Shown here: piece after piece, positions 1 through 6,258 of the stretch
Layout: the number at the start of each line of letters is the position of its first letter
Numbering within the stretch: the stretch's first letter is position 1
NCBI GenBank assembly: GCA_041590075.1
Contig: JBFHUL010000116.1
Location: forward strand, 1 to 7,830
From: PZPK01 sp041590075
Lineage (GTDB): Bacteria; Pseudomonadota; Gammaproteobacteria; Pseudomonadales; Oleiphilaceae
Direction: 5' to 3'
DNA: 7,830 bases
Made by a program: the position numbers and the translations under genes
Notes under the pieces: model-generated
What the model was told of the DNA's origin: nothing
Database searches by the model: none
The model's input: only the letters and a program-made list of their open reading frames with translations

Positions 1-42
1 GAGTGTGAAAGAGATGAGTGTTGCTGAGAGTAATGATTTCAT
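1..42 (-). CDS. N-terminus of a third small secreted repeat-family protein (partial)
   Basis: Fourteen codons are visible before the gene leaves the window at its left edge. They read MKSLLSATLISFTL, a typical start of a Sec signal peptide, and resemble the signal start of the 97-aa protein at 2536-2829 (MNRLIATTLIAFAM). A strong Shine-Dalgarno, ACGGGGAA, lies 6 nt upstream of the ATG; the 2829 gene has the same octamer at the same spacing. About 90 nt upstream is the same TTCA-N18-TCTA promoter-like signature found before both complete repeat-protein genes. Start, ribosome site and promoter match is directly visible. That the rest of the protein carries the GIANKN-type repeats is inference, because no mature sequence is in the window. 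It is divergent from the hydrolase gene at 194. Confidence 0.6.
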   Translation of the reverse strand, partial: MKSLLSATLISFTL

Positions 43-132
43 GTGGTGTTCCCCGTATCGATTGTATAAGTGTTCATGTGTTTGAGTGCATAGTGCGAGA
101 CCCTTTGGTTGTTGTCTTGCGCTATACCTCTA

Positions 133-158
133 TAGAGGGCCTCGCGGTGAAAGCTGAA
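133..158 (-). promoter_or_regulatory. Promoter-like signature A (TTCA-N18-TCTA) for the left-edge gene
   Basis: Read on the minus strand: TTCA at 158-155, an 18-nt spacer ending in GCCC, then TCTA at 136-133, 90 nt before the ATG at 42. The flanks also match copy B at 2906-2931: TTTTTTCG immediately before TTCA, and TATAGC 8 nt after TCTA. A 12-bp perfect palindrome, CCTCTATAGAGG (127-138), covers the TCTA box in this copy only and could be an operator or chance. The transcription start is not known. The region also forms the upstream sequence of the divergent hydrolase gene. Confidence 0.5.
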
Positions 159-193
159 CGAAAAAATTTGAAATTAATTTGGCTGCTTTTTGA

Positions 194-1045
194 ATGTCAA
201 AAAAAATACTTTTAAAACAATGTGGTAGGGCTCTTTATCTTGCTTGCTTGAGTGTGGCATTCATGGTGATTGCAGGTTGCCAAACCAGCGCCCTGAATGC
301 CTTTCACGATCATGAGCAACTGCGTTTCATGCACGTGTATGGCGGGCCGTTCCGGCATCAGCTGGTACTTAATGAGCCGGCTGTTGCGCAGCACAGCGCT
401 GCACGCCCGATTCATGTGTATATTGAGGGCGATGGTCGGCCTTGGTATCGCCCACATCAGGTTGCCTGGGATCCCAGTCCGCAGCATGCCTTGATGCTGG
501 AGTTGATGGTGATGGACGCCAGCCCGGCCATTTATTTAGGGCGGCCCTGTTACTTTGCTCTTGAGGATTCGGCCTGTAGTGCGATTTGGTGGACGCACCA
601 ACGTTATGCACCGGAGGTGGTCGCCAGTATGGGGCGCGCCCTGGATAAAGTGATTGCGCCCGGCGATACCCTCGTGCTCATGGGGCATAGCGGTGGAGGT
701 GCGTTAGCCATGTTGCTGGCGGCGCATCGCACCGACGTGCTCGCCGTCGTCACTCTGGCGGGCAATCTGGATAGTGCTGCCTGGGCTGAATGGCATGGCT
801 ATTCTCCCTTGGCAGGATCGCTCAATCCTCAGGACTTTCCCTTGCCATCCTCGGTGCCGCAATGGCATTACGCGGGCAGCAACGATCACATCATGCCGGT
901 AAGCTTAATTGAAGACGGTGTGCAACAGGGCGGGCAGGTTGAGGTGCTTGAGGGTGCGGACCATCACTGTTGCTGGCGTGCGCACTGGCCTCGAATACTG
1001 CGCGAGATAGAGAGGGAAGTGAGAAAAATACCCGCCGGCCCTTAA
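194..1045 (+). CDS. Outer-membrane lipoprotein of the alpha/beta-hydrolase fold
   Basis: The 283-aa product starts with a lipoprotein signal peptide: a basic N-terminus, a hydrophobic stretch and the lipobox V-I-A-G-C with Cys29. Gln at +2 predicts outer-membrane sorting. The body carries the nucleophile elbow GHSGGG (Ser166) of alpha/beta hydrolases. Asp231 (in GSNDH) and His257 or His258 (in GADHH) sit in the usual order and spacing to complete a Ser-Asp-His triad. Substrate is unknown; an esterase, lipase or peptidase role is possible. The start has no clear Shine-Dalgarno, but it is the only one that retains the full signal peptide. The stop codon lies inside the loop of a hairpin shared with the convergent autotransporter gene. 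It is transcribed away from the left-edge repeat-family gene, and nothing visible ties it functionally to the CsgG-like cluster. Confidence 0.85.
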   Translation: MSKKILLKQCGRALYLACLSVAFMVIAGCQTSALNAFHDHEQLRFMHVYGGPFRHQLVLNEPAVAQHSAARPIHVYIEGDGRPWYRPHQVAWDPSPQHALMLELMVMDASPAIYLGRPCYFALEDSACSAIWWTHQRYAPEVVASMGRALDKVIAPGDTLVLMGHSGGGALAMLLAAHRTDVLAVVTLAGNLDSAAWAEWHGYSPLAGSLNPQDFPLPSSVPQWHYAGSNDHIMPVSLIEDGVQQGGQVEVLEGADHHCCWRAHWPRILREIEREVRKIPAGP

Positions 1046-1059
1046 CAGGGGCTGGCGGG
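1031..1059 (-). terminator. Intrinsic terminator of the autotransporter gene, possibly bidirectional
   Basis: Arms at 1031-1041 and 1049-1059 pair over 10 of 11 positions around a 7-nt loop. On the minus strand the hairpin starts 12 nt after the autotransporter stop codon and is followed by TATTTTT, a good rho-independent terminator. On the plus strand, where the one odd pair becomes a G-U wobble, the hairpin holds the last codons and stop of the hydrolase gene. It is followed only by TTACGTT, so termination in that direction would be weaker. Confidence 0.75.
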
Positions 1060-1070
1060 TTACGTTGATG

Positions 1071-2366
1071 CTAGAGTTCCATCCGGAAACCGGCTGTGAG
1101 CGTGTTGCTGCTCACATCATCGAGCCCCGCCAAATGATCCCAGTTGAAAAACAGTTGGCGTCCTTGTGACATCACCCAGGAAGAACCGGCGCTCAGTAGA
1201 AAGAAGGTGCTGTCGGCATCATCAGAGGTAAAGCTGAACTGATTGTTGAAGCGATCCAGAGCGTATTGGGCTGTGACGCTACGGGTTTCATCATCAAATT
1301 CCTGATGCACCTCCACGCCTAAGGTCGGAACCAGCACACCACTTTCGGTACTGTAGGCTTTGCTGAATTGGGCGGCAAGAATTGCCTGTAGTGACTCCAC
1401 TTCCTGCTCGCCCACGGTAAGCGCCAAGACACTGCCGCTTTCGGAATAGCCGTCGATGGTCGCGTTCACGCTGTTTACCCTGAAGGCATAATCGGCGGTC
1501 CATTTACCCAGTTGCTGGGTGAGTCCCACGCCCACCGACAGCGACAGCGAATCGCCATCGGTGCTGCTGGTCACGGTGTCGTCGATGCCCATGCCAATAT
1601 CTACAATGCGTCGGGTGTTATCGTAATCATGCAAGGCGTAGCCAAGTGATGCATCAATATACCAGTCGTCCTGATAGGTGCTGGCGTAAAAGGTGATGGA
1701 TACGGTTTCGCCTTCGCTCCCGGCATTGCCGCTTTCCATATCCACTTCCGAGTCGCCGAGCCCCAAGGCAGCGCCAGCAATGAGCCCATCCTTGAAACGA
1801 TAATCGGCACCAAAGGTAAGTGCCCGCGAGTCGAAGTCGAAGCCGCGCTCATTGCGCGTGGTGTCTTTATCACCGTCGCCAAGGCTGAAGTTCGAGTAGG
1901 CGCTTAGCCGGCTGAAATCATCTCCTGCTGCACCCCCGGTCTGGCCCAGTAACAGTGTATTGCTCGCCAACATGGCAGTGCCTCCGCGAATGGATTGCAT
2001 GCGGCCCTGCACGTTGCCCATCAGGTCTTGCCCGGTATCTGTAAAGCCCGAGCCGATGGCGCCTACTTCCTCGTGTGCCACAAATTCGAACAGACGAATA
2101 GCGTCTGCGCGGTCTTGCGCCGAGCCGTCGTTGGCGTTGTTGGCAACGCTTACATAATTATTACACAGGCCCTCTAAGCTAGATTCTTCCTGGCTCTGTG
2201 CTCCGCCGGTGCGGCCGAGTTCGGTCAGCCAGTCGCTGATATAAACGCCAAGGCTATTAACGGTCTGGTTGGCACCATCAATGGTGACGGCCAATGTGGT
2301 GTGTGAAATACCCAGTGCAAGGCTGGCAGTGAAGAGATGTGCTGTGGTGGTTCGGAATGGTCTCAT
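1071..2366 (-). CDS. Autotransporter beta-domain protein with a short passenger
   Basis: The 431-aa product begins with a Sec signal peptide (about 1-26, ending in TTLA). Residues about 27-150 form a short passenger or helical stalk, rich in Gly, Asn and Ser, with a single Cys68. Residues about 151-431 have the alternating aromatic/polar and Gly-rich strands of an autotransporter beta-barrel (for example the FGADYRFKDGLIAGAALG stretch near 185-202), and the chain ends in a final strand, TAGFRMEL. The last residue is Leu rather than the commoner Phe. With about 120 residues before the barrel, it carries no large adhesin or enzyme passenger, so it may act as an outer-membrane barrel in its own right. 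The start is supported by AAGGA about 9 nt upstream. It lies downstream of a repeat-protein gene on the same strand, separated by a hairpin and an inverted repeat, so it probably has its own promoter. Confidence 0.85.
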   Translation of the reverse strand: MRPFRTTTAHLFTASLALGISHTTLAVTIDGANQTVNSLGVYISDWLTELGRTGGAQSQEESSLEGLCNNYVSVANNANDGSAQDRADAIRLFEFVAHEEVGAIGSGFTDTGQDLMGNVQGRMQSIRGGTAMLASNTLLLGQTGGAAGDDFSRLSAYSNFSLGDGDKDTTRNERGFDFDSRALTFGADYRFKDGLIAGAALGLGDSEVDMESGNAGSEGETVSITFYASTYQDDWYIDASLGYALHDYDNTRRIVDIGMGIDDTVTSSTDGDSLSLSVGVGLTQQLGKWTADYAFRVNSVNATIDGYSESGSVLALTVGEQEVESLQAILAAQFSKAYSTESGVLVPTLGVEVHQEFDDETRSVTAQYALDRFNNQFSFTSDDADSTFFLLSAGSSWVMSQGRQLFFNWDHLAGLDDVSSNTLTAGFRMEL

Positions 2367-2443
2367 GGGAGTCGTCCTTCATCATGATATGTACGAGCGG
2401 CTATCCAATGTCGCGTACAGCAAGCGCGGCTTGTAGCTCCGAG

Positions 2444-2487
2444 CATAGTACAAAGGAATTATGTCTGGCTAGTTTTTGTACGCTATG
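2444..2487. repeat. Imperfect inverted repeat upstream of the autotransporter gene
   Basis: CATAGTACAAA (2444-2454) is matched on the opposite strand by CATAGCGTACAAA (2475-2487); only the extra CG breaks the symmetry. The centre-to-centre distance of about 32 nt is close to three helical turns, as expected of paired operator half-sites. The core word CGTACA appears again at 2414-2419 (plus) and at 2389-2394 (minus). It lies about 80-120 nt before the autotransporter start, so a regulator-binding site is plausible. A termination role is less likely because no T-tract follows. Confidence 0.4.
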
Positions 2488-2490
2488 AGT

Positions 2491-2524
2491 GGCGGTGCTG
2501 GCGTGGATTGCTGCCAGCGCCGCC
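2491..2524 (-). terminator. GC-rich hairpin directly after the first repeat-protein gene
   Basis: Arms 2491-2502 and 2513-2524 are complementary over 11 of 12 positions, with a 10-nt loop. The odd pair is C opposite A on the minus strand and a G-U wobble on the plus strand. It starts 12 nt after the stop codon at 2536. No U-tract follows (the next bases are ACTCATAGCG), so it may be a 3'-end stabiliser or a weak or factor-assisted terminator rather than a classical one. The second repeat-protein gene has a hairpin at the equivalent place. Confidence 0.55.
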
Positions 2525-2535
2525 ATGCCGGATAT

Positions 2536-2829
2536 TCAGTCGGTCACAGAACCCAGAGCGACTTCGTTTTTGTTGGCAATGCCCTTGTTGCTCTGAATGA
2601 GTGCCGCCGTTTTGACGCTGGATTTGAAGTTGCCGCCGATGCGGGTGCTTTTACCGGTCACAGAGCCTAAGGCCGCTGTGTTTTTGTTGGCGATGCCGCT
2701 ATTTTTCTGCAGCACAACGCCTGCTTTCACCTTGGTTTTGACATTGCCTTTTACATCGGCCGCCAGGCTTGATTGACTGAATGCCGTCATAGCAAAAGCA
2801 ATGAGTGTGGTTGCGATGAGTCTGTTCAT
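2536..2829 (-). CDS. 97-aa secreted two-repeat protein, copy 1
   Basis: A Sec signal peptide (1-23, cleavage near SLA|AD) leads a mature chain of only 74 residues. The chain is made of two tandem repeats, about 25-62 and 63-97, each running D-V/I-x-G-N-x-K and ending GIANKN-x-(A/V)-A-L-G-S-V-T. It has no Cys, Trp, Tyr or His and is rich in Val, Lys, Gly and Asn with alternating hydrophobic and polar residues, as in beta-arch or beta-solenoid proteins. It is the same length as copy 2 (6652-6945) and matches its mature part without gaps at 56 of 74 positions. The family is not one I can name. The Q-x-N-x-G...N-x-N pattern recalls the Gln/Asn-Gly rungs of curlin and FapC but does not follow their repeat lengths. 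With a CsgG-like channel nearby, an exported fibre or surface subunit is the inferred role. SD: GGGGAA, 6 nt upstream. Confidence 0.85.
   Translation of the reverse strand: MNRLIATTLIAFAMTAFSQSSLAADVKGNVKTKVKAGVVLQKNSGIANKNTAALGSVTGKSTRIGGNFKSSVKTAALIQSNKGIANKNEVALGSVTD
2539..2757 (-). repeat. Two tandem protein-coding repeats in copy 1
   Basis: Repeat 1 is encoded by 2644-2757 and repeat 2 by 2539-2643. At protein level the shared anchor is GIANKN followed by GSVT. Repeat 1 has the extra linker GKST. Repeat 2 is more divergent in its first half (IGGNFKSSVKT). Confidence 0.8.
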
Positions 2830-2905
2830 TGGTATTTCCCCGTTTTTGTGTGTGGTGATAGCTACAGCGTTGCGAGATTGGCTTCAGGAGCACGCTATAT
2901 CTTCA

Positions 2906-2931
2906 TAGAGGGACGCTACGAAAAAACTGAA
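2906..2931 (-). promoter_or_regulatory. Promoter-like signature B (TTCA-N18-TCTA) for repeat protein copy 1
   Basis: On the minus strand: TTCA at 2931-2928, an 18-nt spacer ending in GTCCC, and TCTA at 2909-2906, 76 nt before the ATG at 2829. TTTTTTCG directly upstream of TTCA and TATAGC downstream of TCTA are shared with copy A. The T-run just upstream (2934-2944) may also serve as the U-tract of a weak terminator for the preceding GIN-domain gene: a short interrupted stem, CCATGC/GCACAATGG, lies at 2943-2964. The spacing suits -35/-10 promoter elements, but the sequences are not the housekeeping sigma-70 consensus. Confidence 0.5.
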
Positions 2932-2982
2932 CGAAAAAAATAACCATTGTGCGTGGGATGCATGGATAACAGAGCGCGAGGG

Positions 2983-3720
2983 CTAAAAATAGGCAACGTC
3001 GAAAGCGCCTTGCACGGCTAGCTCTCGTTTCGGCGGGTTGCCCAGCACAGTCAGATCGCCAGCGCCTTGCAGGCGGCCGGAAATCTCGCGTGTGGCATGC
3101 ACGCTCAGGTCGTTGGCACCGAACACCTTGAGTTCGACGCGCTCGCATATGAGTTCTGATTGGTCAATGTCGCCGGCACCCTGGCTATCGATGCGACAAA
3201 CACTCTGCTTGCCACTCACCTGCACATTTGCCGCGCCTCGCATTAGCAGAGAAAAGTGTTTGCCATGCACTTGGGCAAATCTGAAATCACCGGCACTGCG
3301 AATGCGCGCTTCTTCGAGGCGGCTGCCAGCCAAGGCGATGCGGGGTGTGGCCTCAAAGTGCGTGGTTTGGCCGCTGATCACCAGCGTGCCCCCACTCACT
3401 TCCATACGCAGAGCTTGCAGCGTGGCGGGGCTGGCTTCAATTTCGGCCCGATAAGCCTGCATGCCCTGAAACGTCAGGTCTACGGGTATTCGCACGTCAA
3501 TGCGGGAGTAGGGGGGAAGTTGGCGCACCTGTTTTTCAAGACGATTGGTTTGGTGCGCCGGTCGATCCAGATGCTGAGACTGCATCACGCCGATATTGCG
3601 TTGATTAACGTTGCCCTGCACGTCGGTTTCGAAGAACGCGTCACTCCAGGTGGGGATTGCCGTGATAATCAGCAGTAGCATGCCAAAGAACTGGATGAAG
3701 TGCTGGCGATAGCGGGTCAT
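2983..3720 (-). CDS. GIN-domain (DUF2807) secreted protein
   Basis: The 245-aa product has a Sec signal peptide (about 1-28). From about residue 70 to 238 it shows the DUF2807/GIN pattern: a start with YSRIDVRIPVDL, then beta-helical turns with repeated small-Gly-Asp corners such as SGGTLVISG, SAGDFRF, GAGDIDQS, GANDLSV and GAGDLTVLGNP. Members of this family are predicted right-handed beta-helices at the cell surface or in the periplasm; their function is poorly known. Directly after the signal peptide lies TDVQGNV...IGVMQSQ, which resembles the start of the 97-aa repeats (ADVKGNV...AGVILQK), at the same position relative to cleavage. It is the last gene of the CsgG-like run, 21 nt after the OmpA-like gene, with GGAG about 8 nt before its ATG. 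It may be a structural cap, adaptor or partner of the repeat subunits. Confidence 0.75.
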   Translation of the reverse strand: MTRYRQHFIQFFGMLLLIITAIPTWSDAFFETDVQGNVNQRNIGVMQSQHLDRPAHQTNRLEKQVRQLPPYSRIDVRIPVDLTFQGMQAYRAEIEASPATLQALRMEVSGGTLVISGQTTHFEATPRIALAGSRLEEARIRSAGDFRFAQVHGKHFSLLMRGAANVQVSGKQSVCRIDSQGAGDIDQSELICERVELKVFGANDLSVHATREISGRLQGAGDLTVLGNPPKRELAVQGAFDVAYF

Positions 3721-3741
3721 GAAACAGGCTCCGTGCAGGCG

Positions 3742-4323
3742 CTATTGCGCAATGATCGTGACGCGGCGGTGCATACCGCTGTTTGGGGGGGTGTCGCTGA
3801 TCAGTTCTGACTCTCCTTTGCCTTCGGTCTTCAGGCGCTCAGGCGACAAGGCAAAATGTTCAACGAAGAATTGCTTCACGGATTGTGCCCGTTGTTCCGA
3901 CAGCTTCATGTTGTAGGTTGCATCGCCGGAGGCGTCGGTGTGGCCCTCGAGGGTGAATTCCAGCGTAGCCAGTTCCTCGGAGCGCAGGGCTTCGCCCACC
4001 GGTGTGAGCTGTTCGATGGCTTCGGGGCTTAACCGCGCCGAATTGAACTCGAAATACACTTCCAGCGAGAGTGACTTGGCAGAAGGTTGCTGGTCGCCGC
4101 TGAAGGTCTGCGGCGCATCCTGGTTGTGCAGCCGTATACCCCGGGTCAGTAATTTGGGTTGGGGGTCCGGTGCCAACAGTTTGATGACCTGCTCTTTACT
4201 CACAGATTCTTTGCCCAGGTGCACGGTCTCCTGTGATTCAGCGAAACCGGGTGTAGCCAATAAGTTGCAGAACAGCAGGGCCACTACGGGCGTCCATTTG
4301 CGGGGGCGAATAATGTGTGTCAT
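3742..4323 (-). CDS. OmpA-like periplasmic peptidoglycan-binding protein
   Basis: The 193-aa product has a Sec signal peptide (about 1-28, ending PGFA) without a lipobox, a linker of about 55 residues, then a complete OmpA C-terminal domain (86-192). That domain starts at YFEFNSARLSPEA and contains GHTDASG, YNMKLSEQRAQSVK and HRRVTI. Asp130 and Arg145 correspond to the Asp/Arg pair that binds diaminopimelate of peptidoglycan in OmpA. There is no beta-barrel domain, so it is a soluble or complex-bound peptidoglycan anchor. I chose the ATG at 4323 over the one at 4341 because GAGGTG lies 7 nt before it and the signal peptide then has a normal length. It lies 24 nt after the 115-aa gene, in the same operon as the CsgG-like protein. 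It may tether an outer-membrane export complex to the cell wall. Confidence 0.9.
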   Translation of the reverse strand: MTHIIRPRKWTPVVALLFCNLLATPGFAESQETVHLGKESVSKEQVIKLLAPDPQPKLLTRGIRLHNQDAPQTFSGDQQPSAKSLSLEVYFEFNSARLSPEAIEQLTPVGEALRSEELATLEFTLEGHTDASGDATYNMKLSEQRAQSVKQFFVEHFALSPERLKTEGKGESELISDTPPNSGMHRRVTIIAQ

Positions 4324-4347
4324 GGGTATCACCTCAATCATGTGCCG

Positions 4348-4695
4348 TTAGGCTTTTTTATATAAACAGGTGGCGGAGCCGGTTTCGATCAAAAACAGCT
4401 CGCCGCTTTTCTCGCTGGCGGCCCGTTCAAATACCAGCACCTGTCTGGCAGTGCTCAGGCTGCGCTCATTTACATTGATCTCTTCGAACAGCAAGGTACC
4501 GTCTTGCCAGCAGCGCAGATTGGACTGTGCTGCGGGTGATAGGGTGTCGAGGCTCCGGTTGTTCTGTGTTGCCGGATCAGGTGCGTCCGATTTCAGCTCG
4601 GTGCCCGCTTGACTGGTGTTTCCCACGCTGAGCAGAATGGCCAGTATGCTGCTCACTCCCATTGTTTTTGCAAAGCAGATAGATGAATGGTTCAT
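4348..4695 (-). CDS. 115-aa secreted protein of unknown function
   Basis: I do not recognise the family. A Sec signal peptide (about 1-30, ending SQA|G) precedes an 85-residue mature chain: a Ser/Asp/Asn-rich linker to about residue 55, then a compact domain with RCWQDGTLLFEE and a final strand SGELFLIETGSATCLYKK. Cys62 and Cys110 bracket this domain and could form one disulfide. The start at 4695 is chosen over an upstream in-frame ATG at 4758: AGGAGAG lies 7 nt upstream, and the longer form would bury the signal peptide behind 21 residues overlapping the previous gene. The Shine-Dalgarno overlaps the stop codon of the CsgG-like gene (10-nt gap), so the two are probably translationally coupled. 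An accessory or chaperone role analogous to CsgE/CsgF is possible by position only; no similarity was seen. Confidence 0.75.
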   Translation of the reverse strand: MNHSSICFAKTMGVSSILAILLSVGNTSQAGTELKSDAPDPATQNNRSLDTLSPAAQSNLRCWQDGTLLFEEINVNERSLSTARQVLVFERAASEKSGELFLIETGSATCLYKKA

Positions 4696-4705
4696 GGTAG
4701 CTCTC

Positions 4706-6211
4706 CTATTGTGCGGCAACAGTAATAAAGGCTTCGGTGACGGGGGCTTTTCCGGCATTCAGAAAGCCCTGACGCACTTCATCTATCGAGGATACCGCCA
4801 GCGCCTCAAAGTCGTAGGTGCGCAGCGTTATGGGTAAGTTGTGATAAAGATTTTCGGCGCTGGCAAAGCAGGAGATTGTCTCGGGCTTACCTTCTTCGTT
4901 GGCGTAAATATCGAAGGGCATGTTGCCGGGCAACTTCAGCGTGGCGCCGGCACTTAAAAAATTGTCGTTGGCAAAGCGGTTGGGAAAGAAGCGCTGAATA
5001 CTGCCGTCGGCGTCTGCATAAAAACAATACAGATAGGCGGACTGATTGGTGCTGGCCACGATAGACAGGTTTTCCCCCGGCGCAAAGCGGTCTCTGCCAG
5101 AAGCTGTGCGCAGAGTAAGCTGAAGGGCTTCGGCGCTGCGTGGGGATGATGCCGGCGCGGCGGGTTTCGTGCTTTGTGCCGCGACAGCTTCGGGCGCTCC
5201 GGTCACCAGTTTTTCAAAGGTGGGGTAATCCACTTGTCCGGTTGAATTCAGGGCACGGCTTTGTTGAAAACGCGCAACCGCTTGTTTCAATGCGTTTTGG
5301 GCATCGGTTTCTGCCATGGGATAGAACCCACGGGTAATCAACAGTGAGCGTACATAAGGGGTGAGTTCATCGTGTGCGCGCATGGCGTAATACCAGTCTT
5401 CCATTTCGCGCATGATCTCAGGAGACGCTTCGGGAATATCCAGACATTGCCAGTAGGGAATTTTTACCAGACGACCCACTAATTCGATACTGGCCAGCTC
5501 GATCAGGTTGCGCAGTGCCTGCACCGTGGCATCATTTTTGGCGACCTGGAAGTCGAAGCTGATACCGGTTTTCTTGATGGTGGCGTCGGTATCGCCACCC
5601 ACGCCGGATTTGAACAGCACCACAGCGTTGCTGGAAGTGACGCCCGGTATCACCGAGAGATCCTGCGTGCTGAGAACGCTTAGATCAATGCCCAGTATCG
5701 AACCTGCGGTGCTGGCGGAGGCGCCCAGCCCCCACTTGGAGGCAGCGATGGAACCACCCACCTGCTCACGCACCACCGAACTGTCGAGCTGCGAAATTGA
5801 GCCGCGAATGTCGTACTGTGGAATCACGTTGTAAGGGCTCTGTGACCCTGCCGCGCCGAGGAAAGAAATCAGGTTGCCGGAGTCATTACCAAAGGGAATC
5901 AGTTTGACGGCACGGCTACGGCGAGTCATGTCGGAGACTGCAGTAATCAGCATGTCTTTGGTGCCCGCGTTCACTTTGCCGGTTTGATCGGATAAATCCT
6001 CAACCAGCATGGAAATGTCGCGCACCCCGTATTCGATCATCATGTTGTCCATGCAACGCAGACCCGCTGCGAAATTCGTGATCGATTTGTGCGGCGTGGC
6101 CGAGGGTCCGGTTTGGCGTTTTTTCACTTCTTCGTGTACGGACTCCTGCGTGGCGCAGGCGCCTAGCAGACTGCACAGTGTCAGGGTGGTGAGTAGTCGT
6201 TTGATCTTCAT
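4706..6211 (-). CDS. CsgG/HfaB-like outer-membrane lipoprotein with peptidoglycan-binding-like and DUF4384-like regions
   Basis: The 501-aa lipoprotein has the lipobox L-L-G-A-C (Cys19; Ala at +2 predicts the outer membrane). Residues about 42-255 follow the CsgG plan: DLSDQTGK near 72-79, DMLITAVSDM...VKLIPF near 86-107, a strand YDIRGSISQLDSS near 133-145, a Gly/Ala/Ser-rich hydrophobic segment (150-175) where CsgG has its membrane hairpin, a second long strand pair (174-222) and a C-terminal helix ALRNLIELASIELVGRL. CsgG forms a nonameric channel exporting curlin; HfaB does a related job for holdfast anchors. Residues about 283-335 resemble a peptidoglycan-binding helical domain, 338-360 is an Ala/Pro linker, and about 362-470 resembles DUF4384 (YLYCFYADADGSIQRFFPN). 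This is far longer than CsgG (about 277 aa). The start at 6211 is chosen because the upstream extension to 6373 lacks a signal peptide and overlaps the previous gene. Confidence 0.8.
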   Translation of the reverse strand: MKIKRLLTTLTLCSLLGACATQESVHEEVKKRQTGPSATPHKSITNFAAGLRCMDNMMIEYGVRDISMLVEDLSDQTGKVNAGTKDMLITAVSDMTRRSRAVKLIPFGNDSGNLISFLGAAGSQSPYNVIPQYDIRGSISQLDSSVVREQVGGSIAASKWGLGASASTAGSILGIDLSVLSTQDLSVIPGVTSSNAVVLFKSGVGGDTDATIKKTGISFDFQVAKNDATVQALRNLIELASIELVGRLVKIPYWQCLDIPEASPEIMREMEDWYYAMRAHDELTPYVRSLLITRGFYPMAETDAQNALKQAVARFQQSRALNSTGQVDYPTFEKLVTGAPEAVAAQSTKPAAPASSPRSAEALQLTLRTASGRDRFAPGENLSIVASTNQSAYLYCFYADADGSIQRFFPNRFANDNFLSAGATLKLPGNMPFDIYANEEGKPETISCFASAENLYHNLPITLRTYDFEALAVSSIDEVRQGFLNAGKAPVTEAFITVAAQ

Positions 6212-6258
6212 GATCCTGATCCCAATGTAAAGTGGCTGAGCAAAGTAATCTCTGTGGT

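Noticed and set aside
18..215. 65-codon plus-strand frame at the left edge
   Set aside because: It overlaps promoter A, the antisense of the left-edge signal peptide and the hydrolase start. It has no family features.
2476..2670. Plus-strand frame antisense to repeat protein copy 1
   Set aside because: It is the opposite-strand shadow of the conserved repeat gene and the hairpin downstream of it.
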